Source: JASMHC01 sp042092935 (GTDB lineage Bacteria; Pseudomonadota; Alphaproteobacteria; Rhodobacterales; Rhodobacteraceae). From it: a DNA stretch of 22,520 nt. The translations under genes were made by a program, and so were the position numbers. Under the pieces are notes generated by a model, which had not been told where the DNA came from, did not search any database, and saw only the letters and a program-made list of their open reading frames with translations. Below are positions 6,439 to 13,825 of the stretch, one piece after another. Numbering within the stretch: position 1 is the first letter of the stretch; each line of letters opens with the position of its first letter. The stretch covers positions 1-22,520 of the forward strand of contig JBELFK010000033.1 in assembly GCA_042092935.1 (NCBI GenBank), given 5' to 3'.

Positions 6439-8832
6439 ATGAATCACCTGCCCCCGCAAATTGCCGACTGGTTCGCCGCCAAAGGCTGGTCGCCGCACCC
6501 GCATCAGCTGGATATGATGGCGGGAAAAGACCTGCCTGCGCAGCTTCTTATTGCCCCGACGGGCGGCGGCAAAACCCTTGCCGGCTTCCTGCCAACGCTC
6601 GCCGAACTGACCGAGCCGCACCAAGGATTGCACACGCTCTATATCTCGCCCCTCAAGGCGCTTGCGGCGGACATTCGACGCAATCTGAAAGCCCCCATCG
6701 ACGAAATCGGCCTGCAAATCCGCGTCGAAGATCGCACTGGCGACACCTCGGCCACGAAGAAGAAACGCCAGCGTGCCGACCCACCGCACATCCTGCTGAC
6801 CACGCCGGAATCTCTTGCTTTGCTGCTCAGTTACGAAGATGCGCCACATATCTTCAAAGGCCTTCAGCGCGTCATCGTCGACGAGATTCACGCCTTGGCC
6901 GAAAGCAAGCGCGGCGACCAGTTGTTTCTCGGGCTTTCACGACTGCAAACGCTCTGCCCGAACCTGCGTCGCGTTGGCCTGTCTGCCACGGTGGACGACC
7001 CGCAAGCCATTGCGCAGTTGCTGGCCAAGAACCCCGACCCCTGCCCGATCCTTCATGCCGATCCCGGCCCCAAACCCTTTATCCAAATGCTCGGTACCGA
7101 GGCCGCCCCCCCTTGGTCGGGTGGTGGCGCGAAATACGCCATCGAGGCCGTGCTCGAACAGGTGCGCGCTCATAAAACCACGCTGATCTTCCACAACACC
7201 CGCGCACAGGCCGAGATATTCTTTCACAACCTCTGGCTTCTCAATCACGACAGCCTGCCGATTGGCATTCACCACGGCAGCCTGTCGCGCGAACAGCGCG
7301 AGCGGGTCGAAGCTGCAATGGTCAACGGAGATCTGCGTGCGATCGTTTGCACCGGTTCACTCGACCTTGGGATTGATTGGGGTGATGTCGATCTGGTGAT
7401 CCAGATCGGCGCGCCGAAGAACGTCAAGCGACTGGTCCAGCGGATTGGCCGGGCCAATCACCGCTACAACGCACCGTCCAAAGCCATTCTCGTGCCCGCC
7501 AACCGGTTCGAGGTTGTCGAATGCATCGCCGCGCTGGATGCCGTCAAAGACAACGACCTTGACGGTGACCCCCGTGGCCCGGGTCCGCTTGACGTGCTTT
7601 GCCAGCACATTTTGATCCGCGCCTGCTCTGGCCCATTCCGCGCGGACGATCTTTACGATGAAGTCAAAACCTGCGGGGCCTACATCGATCTTACCCGCGA
7701 CGATTTCGACCGATGCCTCGATTTTACCGCCACCGGAGGCTACGCCCTGCGCGCCTACGACAAGTGGAAACGCCTCGTGAGCCGCGACGGGCTTTGGCAC
7801 CTGCGCGATCCCCGCAGCGCCCAACGTATCCGTATGAACATCGGCACTATTCAAGACCGCGACCTGCTGAAAGTGCGCTTAAGGGGGCGTGGCCGCCCCT
7901 TGGGCGAGGTCGAAGAATCCTTTGCCGCAGGCCTCAGCCAAGGCGATACATTCCTGATTGGCGGTCAGATCGTCGCCTATGAAGGTCTGCGCGAAATGAC
8001 GGTTGAGGTCAGCCGCAACGCCGCCAAAAAACCGAAAATCGCGGTCTTTGGCGGCACCAAATTCGCCACCTCGACCAAACTTTCGCACCGCATCCTGCGC
8101 ATGTTCCAGCAACAGACGTGGCCCGATTTGCCAGCTCACACCGCCGCATGGCTGCATCTGCAACGCGAGGTTTCGCAACTGCCGCAACCAGACAGGCTGT
8201 TGGTTGAAACCTTCCCATATGAGGGCAACCAGCATCTTTGCGTTTACGGGTTTGCGGGCAAAAACGCTCAGCAAACCTTGGGCTTGTTGCTGACCAAACG
8301 GATGGAGAAGGCCGGTTTGCATCCACTCGGCTTTGTTTCCACCGACTACGCCACGCTGATCTGGGGGCTTGATCCCGTGCGCGATCCTGCGCCCCTGTTT
8401 GATCCTGACACCTTGAAGGACGGTCTCGATGGCTGGCTGGCGGGCAATGCCGTGATGAAGCGCACCTTTCGTGCCTCGGCCACCATCGCGGGCCTGATTG
8501 AACGCAATCTGCCAGCCAAACGCAAAACCGGTCGGCAAGCCACGTTCAGCAGCGATATTCTCTACGACACGCTGCAAAAATATGATCCCGATCACCTGAT
8601 GCTGGACATTACGCACCGCGAGGCCATGAAGGGGCTTGTTGACTTCAACCGGATCGAAGAAATGCTGACCCGCATTAATGGCCGCATCGACCACGCCAAA
8701 CTTGAACGCGTCAGCCCGTTGGCCGCACCCATGTTCCTTGAAATCGGCAAGGTGCCCATTCGCGGCTCCGCGGAAGAGGCTTTGCTGGATCGCTATGAAG
8801 ACGCCGCCCTTGCGGAAGCAGGGATCACATGA
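6439..8832 (+). CDS. Lhr-type DEXH helicase, ligase-associated DNA damage response family
   Basis: This 797-residue SF2 helicase resembles the Lhr-Core enzymes, 3'-to-5' ATP-dependent DNA translocases found in bacterial repair clusters. Seen: Q-motif region HPHQLD (20-25), Walker A APTGGGKT (39-46), DEIH box VDEIH (147-151), motif III SAT (182-184), the second RecA lobe with HNTR (252-255) and HHGSLS (278-283), and motif VI QRIGRANHR (334-342). These are followed by about 450 residues corresponding to the winged-helix and Lhr-Core C-terminal module. It overlaps pdeM by 4 bp (ATGA), so the two are co-translated. The ribosome-binding site before the ATG at 6439 is weak. The family is usually encoded with an ATP-dependent ligase and an exonuclease, neither of which is here. 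Confidence 0.92.
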   Translation: MNHLPPQIADWFAAKGWSPHPHQLDMMAGKDLPAQLLIAPTGGGKTLAGFLPTLAELTEPHQGLHTLYISPLKALAADIRRNLKAPIDEIGLQIRVEDRTGDTSATKKKRQRADPPHILLTTPESLALLLSYEDAPHIFKGLQRVIVDEIHALAESKRGDQLFLGLSRLQTLCPNLRRVGLSATVDDPQAIAQLLAKNPDPCPILHADPGPKPFIQMLGTEAAPPWSGGGAKYAIEAVLEQVRAHKTTLIFHNTRAQAEIFFHNLWLLNHDSLPIGIHHGSLSREQRERVEAAMVNGDLRAIVCTGSLDLGIDWGDVDLVIQIGAPKNVKRLVQRIGRANHRYNAPSKAILVPANRFEVVECIAALDAVKDNDLDGDPRGPGPLDVLCQHILIRACSGPFRADDLYDEVKTCGAYIDLTRDDFDRCLDFTATGGYALRAYDKWKRLVSRDGLWHLRDPRSAQRIRMNIGTIQDRDLLKVRLRGRGRPLGEVEESFAAGLSQGDTFLIGGQIVAYEGLREMTVEVSRNAAKKPKIAVFGGTKFATSTKLSHRILRMFQQQTWPDLPAHTAAWLHLQREVSQLPQPDRLLVETFPYEGNQHLCVYGFAGKNAQQTLGLLLTKRMEKAGLHPLGFVSTDYATLIWGLDPVRDPAPLFDPDTLKDGLDGWLAGNAVMKRTFRASATIAGLIERNLPAKRKTGRQATFSSDILYDTLQKYDPDHLMLDITHREAMKGLVDFNRIEEMLTRINGRIDHAKLERVSPLAAPMFLEIGKVPIRGSAEEALLDRYEDAALAEAGIT

Positions 8833-9491
8833 ACGCCGTCACCCTGACCCTGTCTGGAGAGACCCTGTCCGCGCGTGCATCTGGTGCCCTGCATTGGCCC
8901 GCGCAATCCGCGCTTTGCGTTTCGGACCTTCACCTCGGGCGTTCCGAGCGTATCGCGCGTGAAGGTGGGCACATCATTCCCCCTTATGAAAACACCGACA
9001 CGTTGCAACGGCTCGATGATGAAATCCAAACGCTAACGCCTGCGATGGTCATTTGTCTGGGGGACAGCTTTGACGATCTGGCTGCCACCAAATCCCTGAC
9101 CGAGATTGAGGTCGCGTGGATCACCCGCCTGCAAGCCGGTCGCGAATGGATATGGGTCGAAGGCAACCACGATCCCGCCCCGCTGAACCTCGGCGGCACG
9201 CACCGCGAAACACTGCACATGGGGCCACTGACCTTTCGCCACATCGCACAGAGCGAAACGCAAGGCGAAATCTCGGGGCACTACCACCCCAAAGTCACGA
9301 TACCGACCCCTTCGCGCAGTGTCACCCGCGCGTGTTTTCTATACGATGAAACCCGCCTCGTCATGCCGGCTTTCGGCACCTACACCGGCGGCATGAGAGT
9401 GTCCCAACCACCGTTGTCGTCGATGTTTTCCAAAAATGCGCAGGTGGTTTTGACCGGCAAATCAGCACGCCGCTTTGATCTTCACCGCTAG
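8829..9491 (+). CDS. pdeM: Ligase-associated metallophosphoesterase / DNA endonuclease PdeM
   Basis: The protein is a 220-residue calcineurin-like metallophosphoesterase. Its metal-binding motifs appear in order: SDLHLG (32-37), GDSFDD (78-83), EGNHDP (111-116) and SGHYHPK (149-155). The Pseudomonas putida homologue is a manganese-dependent DNA nuclease encoded beside Lhr-Core, and that is the likely role here, acting with the upstream helicase in DNA damage repair. Its ATG overlaps the helicase stop by four bases. The gene ends 2 bp before the convergent LytTR gene with no visible terminator. Specific substrate is not deducible from sequence. Confidence 0.9.
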   Translation: MNAVTLTLSGETLSARASGALHWPAQSALCVSDLHLGRSERIAREGGHIIPPYENTDTLQRLDDEIQTLTPAMVICLGDSFDDLAATKSLTEIEVAWITRLQAGREWIWVEGNHDPAPLNLGGTHRETLHMGPLTFRHIAQSETQGEISGHYHPKVTIPTPSRSVTRACFLYDETRLVMPAFGTYTGGMRVSQPPLSSMFSKNAQVVLTGKSARRFDLHR

Positions 9492-9493
9492 AT

Positions 9494-10303
9494 TCATTCG
9501 CGCAGCACACCTGCTGCTTCCAAATTTGGCTGAAACTTGCGACTGACCGGAATTTCCTCGCCATTGAGCAATAGCAGCCGCCACGCATTGTTGATCTTGA
9601 CGGCCTCGACCACCGCGGTCCGATTGAACCAATATGAGCGATGCGCGCAAAACCCTTCGACGCCTTCCATCTCGTTGATCGCGTCCTTGAACCGCATCCG
9701 CAGGCGATGGGTGCCCGCAGTTGTGTGCACATCAACGAAGTGATCGTCAGCCATAAGGAACATAATCTCAACCGATTCATCAACCGGCAAGCGTTTCAGT
9801 AGCCGAGGCGTCGGATTCGGCCCCGCGTCGTCATGCACGGCGCCGGGAATGTCGTCTTCAAATTGCTCGATCGCTTTATCGGAAACAACATTGATGACAA
9901 ACGTTCGAAGCCAAAGAAACGACCCGCAGACCAGCGCCAGATACAAAAGCTGAAGCCCCATTGGCGGCAGGGCGTTGTGCGCATCGGTCACGTCAACGAA
10001 ATATGCGGACCAAAGCACAAGTGGCACGCCGAAGACGGCTGTAAAAACGACAACCGTCGCCAGTTCGATCCAGCCCTTCGCGACCTCGGGCTTCCAGAGT
10101 CTTAGAACTATGCGGATGAACAACGAAACGCCGCCGCCAACGCCGATGATCGGCAACCAATAGAGCAGTCGAAACGCCGGTGAAAACGCCTGCAACGTGC
10201 CAAAGGGACCGGAAATCATACTAAGAACCGCAGCCAACAGAATAATGGCTATGGTGATCGGTTCCGAAATACTTTTCCGCCAATGACGTAACGCTTCTTG
10301 CAC
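9494..10303 (-). CDS. Membrane-anchored LytTR-family DNA-binding regulator
   Basis: The C-terminal 100 or so residues form a LytTR DNA-binding domain (DDHFVDVHTTAGTHRLRM, then GFCAHRSYWFNRTAVV and GEEIPVSRKF). They are preceded by four hydrophobic helices (e.g. IAIILLAAVLSMI, LLYWLPIIGVGGGV, VVVFTAVFGVPLVLW, LLYLALVCGSFLWL). There is no receiver domain, so it is not a classical response regulator; the membrane part may sense a signal directly. I start it at the GTG at 10303-10301 (269 aa) because AAGGGA lies about 8 bases upstream. The frame stays open to 10426, but that longer N-terminus looks non-coding and would overlap the promoter region of the divergent thioesterase gene. The target genes are unknown. 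Confidence 0.8.
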   Translation of the reverse strand: MQEALRHWRKSISEPITIAIILLAAVLSMISGPFGTLQAFSPAFRLLYWLPIIGVGGGVSLFIRIVLRLWKPEVAKGWIELATVVVFTAVFGVPLVLWSAYFVDVTDAHNALPPMGLQLLYLALVCGSFLWLRTFVINVVSDKAIEQFEDDIPGAVHDDAGPNPTPRLLKRLPVDESVEIMFLMADDHFVDVHTTAGTHRLRMRFKDAINEMEGVEGFCAHRSYWFNRTAVVEAVKINNAWRLLLLNGEEIPVSRKFQPNLEAAGVLRE

Positions 10304-10314
10304 GCATGATCCCT

Positions 10315-10342
10315 TTGCCGACGCCGTTATAAAACCTATAGT
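10315..10342 (+). promoter_or_regulatory. Candidate sigma-70 promoter for the thioesterase gene
   Basis: TTGCCG (10315-10320), 16 bases, then TATAGT (10337-10342; five of six matches to TATAAT) lies in the divergent spacer, giving a leader of about 70 bases to the ATG at 10421. This is a motif match only. Confidence 0.4.
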
Positions 10343-10420
10343 CAACGAAATGCTGCACTCGCAACATTCGCGGGTTTCCCTCACAACACCGTGACGGAAA
10401 CACAACAACGGGGAATTGGA

Positions 10421-10628
10421 ATGCAAAGCCGAATTCGCGACAGTTTTGCGCGTCAGGCAATGATGACCACGCTGGGGGCCGAGCTGAGCGACATCAGCGA
10501 GGGCCGCGTTGTTATCACGGCCCCGATTTTATCGACGAGCACGCAACAACAGGGCTTTGGTCACGCCGGATTGACCTTCTCAATCGGGGATTCTGCGGCG
10601 GGATATTCAGCCCTGACCATGATGCCAG
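10421..10628 (+). CDS. PaaI-family hotdog thioesterase, N-terminal part cut by an assembly gap
   Basis: The visible 69 residues (MQSRIRDSFARQAMMTTLGAEL, then GRVVITAPI, QQQGFGHAGLTFSIGDSAAGYSAL) match the N-terminal half of small PaaI/YdiI-like acyl-CoA thioesterases. HAG at the start of the hotdog helix and the following Asp in the GDSAAGYSA segment are the usual active-site region. These enzymes hydrolyse aryl- or acyl-CoA thioesters. The family is about 140 residues, so roughly half is missing in the N run. I prefer the ATG at 10421, with GGGGA upstream, over a GTG at 10391 in the same frame, which has no ribosome-binding site. It converges on the CDGSH gene, and both 3' ends lie in the gap. 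Confidence 0.75.
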
Positions 10629-10728
10629 NNNNNNNNNNNNNNNNNNNNNNNNNNNNNNNNNNNNNNNNNNNNNNNNNNNNNNNNNNNNNNNNNNNNNNNN
10701 NNNNNNNNNNNNNNNNNNNNNNNNNNNN
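10629..10728. other. 100-N assembly gap
   Basis: Exactly 100 undetermined bases, the conventional placeholder length for a scaffold join of unknown size. Any reading frame running through it is an artefact. Contiguity of the two flanks is not proven by this sequence. Confidence 0.98.
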
Positions 10729-11321
10729 CAAAACGGCTTCTTGTTTGACTGCCCGCATCTACACAATCGCACGGCGTTGGTGCGCGCAATCCGACGTCCG
10801 TTGCCGTTGATGACTTCGAGATTTCCTTCCAGCTTGATCGAGCCATTGGGATTCTCGGTGATCTCAACTGCGCCGCCCAACCCCTCGGCCGTGTCCCTGT
10901 CGGTCACATCGCATTCGCCGGTGGCGCGGAAATGGCCTTTCAGGTGAGAGCCGTCGCAATAGGGCTTATTCTTTGACAATCCGCACCGGCAGAGCGTCGC
11001 CCGCGTCATGGTTTCATCCCCAAAACGAATGTCACCCTTTAGCCGGATCGGGCCATTCTCGGTGATTTGCGCCGTGTTGGTCCCGCTGGGGGCCTCGTCC
11101 TCGCCGCCATCTTTACGCTCATATTGCAAAGCGCCGGACGGACAAGTGCGCACCATCGCCGCGATCTCTTCGGCCGAGGCCGCATCCGGCAGAACCCAAG
11201 GTCGCCGCGAGGGATCGAATACCTCGGGCAGGGTCAGCCAACAATTGCGCGCGTGCACGCATCGCTGCAAATCAAAGGTGACCACAATGTCTTCACCCTC
11301 GTATCGTTTGTTTCGTCCCAT
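10729..11321 (-). CDS. Iron-sulfur protein: ferredoxin-like (Fer4_19) domain plus two CDGSH domains, C-terminus in the gap
   Basis: The first 70 residues carry CVHARNCW (Cys21, Cys27) and CPSGAL (Cys60), the pattern of the divergent 4Fe-4S Fer4_19 domain. A complete CDGSH zinc-finger-like motif follows, LCRCGLSKNKPYCDGSH, with 2Fe-2S ligands Cys111, Cys113, Cys122 and His126. A second motif begins as LCRCGQSNKKPF (Cys187, Cys189). The next two bases before the gap are TG, as expected for the third Cys codon. Role: electron transfer or Fe-S handling, with partners unknown. The start is the ATG at 11321 with GGGAGG nine bases upstream; that ribosome-binding site lies inside a terminator-like hairpin. 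Downstream of folD on the same strand. Confidence 0.85.
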
Positions 11322-11362
11322 AAAAAAAACCCTCCCGCTGCGTTATTGGCAGTCAACGGGAG
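11322..11362 (-). terminator. Terminator-like hairpin after folD, overlapping the ribosome-binding site of the CDGSH gene
   Basis: On the minus strand, CTCCCG (11362-11357), a TTGA bulge, CTGC, a 7-base loop, then GCAG and CGGGAG (to 11332) form a 10-bp stem. It is followed by GG and eight T residues that end directly at the CDGSH ATG. It lies 37 bases after the folD stop and looks like its intrinsic terminator. GGGAGG, the only ribosome-binding site for the next gene, is part of the 3' arm. Confidence 0.7.
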
Positions 11363-11398
11363 CGCCGTCGCAGGGTCAAGCCCAAAGCTGAGCGTTTC

Positions 11399-12301
11399 CT
11401 AGGCTGTAAGGCCCTCAGGCTCGGCCAATCCGTTCGCACGGCAGCAGGCGGTGACAGTATTTGCCAGCAAACAGGCGATGGTCATCGGTCCGACACCACC
11501 GGGCACGGGCGTTATGGCACCCGCCACCGCTGCGGCGCTGTCAAAGTGCACGTCGCCAACAAGACGGGTTTTGCCCTCGCCTTTTTCAGGGGCGTCGATC
11601 CGGTTGATACCCACGTCAATCACGGTCGCACCCGGTTTGATCCAATCGCCGGTCACCATCTCGGGGCGACCAACTGCCGCCACCACGATGTCCGCAGCCC
11701 GCACGACGGCTTCAATGTCCTTGGTGCGCGAATGGGCAATCGTCACGGTGCAACTGTCTTTCAAAAGCAGGTTCGCCATCGGCTTGCCGACAATATTCGA
11801 CCGCCCCACAACGACAGCGTTCATCCCCGAGATCGACCCGTGATAATCGCGCAGCATCATCAGGCACCCGAGCGGCGTGCATGGCACCATCGATTTTTGA
11901 CCCGTACCCAGAAGACCGACGTTCGAGATATGAAACCCGTCAACATCCTTGGCGGGGTCAATCGCGTTTATCACGAGGTCTTCGTTCAAGTGACCGGGTA
12001 ATGGCAGTTGCACCAAAATCCCATGCACGGCCGGATCATTGTTCAACTGGTCGATCAACCCAAGCAGCGTGTCCTCGGCCGTGTCGGCATCGAGCTTGTG
12101 CTCATACGAATTCATGCCAACCTCGGTGGTTTGCTTGCCCTTTGAGCGCACATAAACCTGCGAGGCAGGGTCTTCCCCCACAAGCACCACGGCCAGACCA
12201 GGCGTGATGTCGTGATCCGCCTTGAGACGCGCGACATGGCCCGCCACTTTTTCGCGCACGGTTGCGGCAAAGGCTTTGCCGTCGATGATATCTGCTGTCA
12301 T
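11399..12301 (-). CDS. folD: Bifunctional methylene-THF dehydrogenase / methenyl-THF cyclohydrolase (canonical copy)
   Basis: This 300-residue FolD interconverts 5,10-methylene-, 5,10-methenyl- and 10-formyl-tetrahydrofolate using NADP. All key residues are present and align with E. coli numbering: Tyr50 and catalytic Lys54 in YVRSK, Gln98 in VQLPLP, Asp121 in KDVDG, and the C-terminal TPVPGGVGPMT. NADP preference is indicated by Arg167 (VVGRSNIVGKP) and Ser191 (AHSRT), equivalent to the human residues that contact the 2'-phosphate. It is the last gene of a folD2-secreted protein-folD operon, its ATG overlapping the preceding stop (ATGA). A terminator follows at 11322-11362. Confidence 0.96.
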   Translation of the reverse strand: MTADIIDGKAFAATVREKVAGHVARLKADHDITPGLAVVLVGEDPASQVYVRSKGKQTTEVGMNSYEHKLDADTAEDTLLGLIDQLNNDPAVHGILVQLPLPGHLNEDLVINAIDPAKDVDGFHISNVGLLGTGQKSMVPCTPLGCLMMLRDYHGSISGMNAVVVGRSNIVGKPMANLLLKDSCTVTIAHSRTKDIEAVVRAADIVVAAVGRPEMVTGDWIKPGATVIDVGINRIDAPEKGEGKTRLVGDVHFDSAAAVAGAITPVPGGVGPMTIACLLANTVTACCRANGLAEPEGLTA

Positions 12302-12843
12302 TTGGTCATCCTTCCCAGATGAATATCAATTGCTGTCTGGGCTGCGATCAGCCCTCGAAGAGAAAAAACGGCCTGCCCGGCCTCGTGGCGGACCGTCAGA
12401 AAGAAACCGCGCCGCATGGCCTCAACCAAGGGGGCGGCGGCGGTCGGGTCGACAATGCTCAGGGACTGCGCGACGCGAACGCCGTCCGGTGCGACATCAC
12501 TCCACCCGGATGGATCGACCGACAGAGCTTTTCCGTCGATTGAAAGGTTAAACGGCTCGGTGACGTCTAGCGGCAAGTCCTGATCCCAGATCTCGATGCC
12601 CCAGCCGTCTTCAAGGCGATGCAGGGCCAAGCGTGCTTCACCAAAAAATGTATCCCCGGGCGCAAGCACGTAGTTGACCGTCCGACACGCGCCCGCGCCG
12701 TTCTCGGTGCAGACGTTCAAAAAATCCCCATGGTAGGCACGCAGCTCTCCGAACGGATGCAGGAACCAACCCGTGTGGGCTGATGCCGACATCGGTAGGG
12801 CCACCAATAGCGCCGTCAGTAGATTTCGAACGCGTCCCTTCAA
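12298..12843 (-). CDS. Small predicted secreted protein of unknown function between two folD genes
   Basis: I do not recognise this protein with confidence. From a TTG at 12843-12841 it reads MKGRVRNLLTALLVALPMSASA, a clear signal peptide with probable cleavage after ASA, then about 160 residues of mature protein. GAGGA precedes this start by five bases. An ATG at 12870 in the same frame would instead overlap folD2 and lengthen the N-terminus. The mature part has one Cys pair (VCTENGAGACRTV) that could form a disulfide, and a C-terminal FSLRGLIAAQTAI segment faintly like the SLkGFtaA motif of IalB-type periplasmic proteins. It begins 7 bp after the folD2 stop and its own stop overlaps folD by 4 bp, so it is firmly inside the operon. 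Confidence 0.75.
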   Translation of the reverse strand: MKGRVRNLLTALLVALPMSASAHTGWFLHPFGELRAYHGDFLNVCTENGAGACRTVNYVLAPGDTFFGEARLALHRLEDGWGIEIWDQDLPLDVTEPFNLSIDGKALSVDPSGWSDVAPDGVRVAQSLSIVDPTAAAPLVEAMRRGFFLTVRHEAGQAVFSLRGLIAAQTAIDIHLGRMTK

Positions 12844-12850
12844 GTCATCC

Positions 12851-13732
12851 TCAATGCTCGGTTGAGGCAAATGCCTCGCGGTAGTGATCCATCTGCATCC
12901 GTGTCGCCAGAACGGCGTTGCTCATCAAGGTGGCCACGGTCACAGGACCAACGCCACCCGGCACTGGGGTGATCCAACCCGCCACTTCGGCGCAGCTGTC
13001 AAAATCAGCGTCGCCAACGGTTTTGCCGTCCACACGGTTGATGCCGATGTCGATCAGCGCCGCACCTGGTTTCAGCATATCGCCGGTCACAAGGCCGGCT
13101 TTTCCAACAGCGACAAACACCGCATCCGCCGCGCGGCTGTGCATCGGCACGGACCGCGTCATGTGGTGGCACACCGTCACAGTCGCGCCCAGACCCATCA
13201 TCAAGAAGGCAATCGGCTTGCCGACAATTTCCGAGTGCCCAATCACGGTGACGTTCATCCCTTCAAGCGGCAAAGGCAACGTCTTGAGAATTTCCACCGC
13301 GGCAACCGCCGTACACGGCCCCAAGGCCAGATCGTCATAGACGATATTGCCAATGGACGATGGGTGCATACCCTCGACGTCCTTCAAGGGATGCACGGTC
13401 TTTTGCAGGGCCTTCACCGGAATATGCTCGGGCAGCGGGCGCTGAATGATGATCCCGTTGACGCGTGGGTCTGCGTTGAGACCCTGAATAATCCCGATCA
13501 ACTGCTCAAGCGAGGTTGCCGCCGGATAGGCCCGCGCCTCGAATGTCACGCCGGCACTTTCCGCCGATCTCTGTTGATTGCGGACATAGAGTTCAGAGGC
13601 GGCCTCGTCCCCCACAGACACTGAAACAAGGTGAGGCTGCCATCCGGCTTTCGCCAATTGCCCAGCCTCCAAAGCGATCTCGGCTCGCATCTTTGCGCCT
13701 ATCGCCTTGCCGTCAATTATCTGCGCTCGCAT
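12851..13732 (-). CDS. FolD-like paralogue with altered active site and cofactor residues
   Basis: At 293 residues it is full length and alignable end to end with the neighbouring FolD, including IIDGKA, YVRN, TPVPGGVGPVT and GLVTGDMLKPGAALIDIGINR. The catalytic Lys of YxxxK is Gln53 (codon CAA at 13576-13574), the active-site Asp is Glu120 (KDVEG), QLPLP is QRPLP, and PCTP is PCTA. The 2'-phosphate-binding Arg and Ser are His166 (GHSEIVGKP) and His190 (CHHMT). Family knowledge says the Lys is needed for cyclohydrolase activity, so I infer a dehydrogenase-only enzyme, perhaps NAD-linked, or a new activity. The ATG at 13732 has GAGGA eight bases upstream. It is the first gene of its operon, after fhs and its terminator. 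Confidence 0.9.
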   Translation of the reverse strand: MRAQIIDGKAIGAKMRAEIALEAGQLAKAGWQPHLVSVSVGDEAASELYVRNQQRSAESAGVTFEARAYPAATSLEQLIGIIQGLNADPRVNGIIIQRPLPEHIPVKALQKTVHPLKDVEGMHPSSIGNIVYDDLALGPCTAVAAVEILKTLPLPLEGMNVTVIGHSEIVGKPIAFLMMGLGATVTVCHHMTRSVPMHSRAADAVFVAVGKAGLVTGDMLKPGAALIDIGINRVDGKTVGDADFDSCAEVAGWITPVPGGVGPVTVATLMSNAVLATRMQMDHYREAFASTEH

Positions 13733-13758
13733 ATCAATAGTCCTCTAGCTTATCGAAT

Positions 13759-13787
13759 TGTATACCGTTGTATGCGAACTACATCAA
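13759..13787 (-). promoter_or_regulatory. Candidate sigma-70 promoter for the folD2 operon
   Basis: On the minus strand TTGATG (13787-13782), 17 bases, then TATACA (13764-13759) lies just upstream of the folD2 ribosome-binding site. The -35 overlaps the T-tract of the fhs terminator, so the operon can start where the fhs transcript stops. Each hexamer matches the consensus at four of six positions. Confidence 0.5.
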
Positions 13788-13811
13788 AAAGGGCGGGTGT
13801 GTAACCCGCCC
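13786..13811 (-). terminator. Rho-independent terminator of fhs
   Basis: On the minus strand GGGCGGGT (13811-13804), a TACAC loop and ACCCGCCC (13798-13791) form a perfect 8-bp stem followed by TTTTT. It lies 14 bases after the fhs stop. Confidence 0.92.
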
Positions 13812-13825
13812 TCGCCAATTTTTTC

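Noticed and set aside
7879..8694. 271-codon frame antisense to the helicase
   Set aside because: The helicase frame carries conserved family sequence throughout; the antisense product shows no motif and no ribosome-binding site of its own.
10304..10426. Upstream extension of the LytTR gene
   Set aside because: Extension codes for a Cys-rich, non-conserved stretch with no ribosome-binding site and would overlap the divergent gene.
10391..10810. Reading frame continuing from the thioesterase through the N run
   Set aside because: The N run has unknown length and content, so frame continuity across it has no meaning. The right-hand side is antisense to the CDGSH gene.
12851..13732. FolD2 as a decaying pseudogene
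   Set aside because: No stop or frameshift, full length, good promoter and ribosome-binding site, and most structural motifs retained. Substitutions are concentrated at catalytic and cofactor sites, which looks like functional change.
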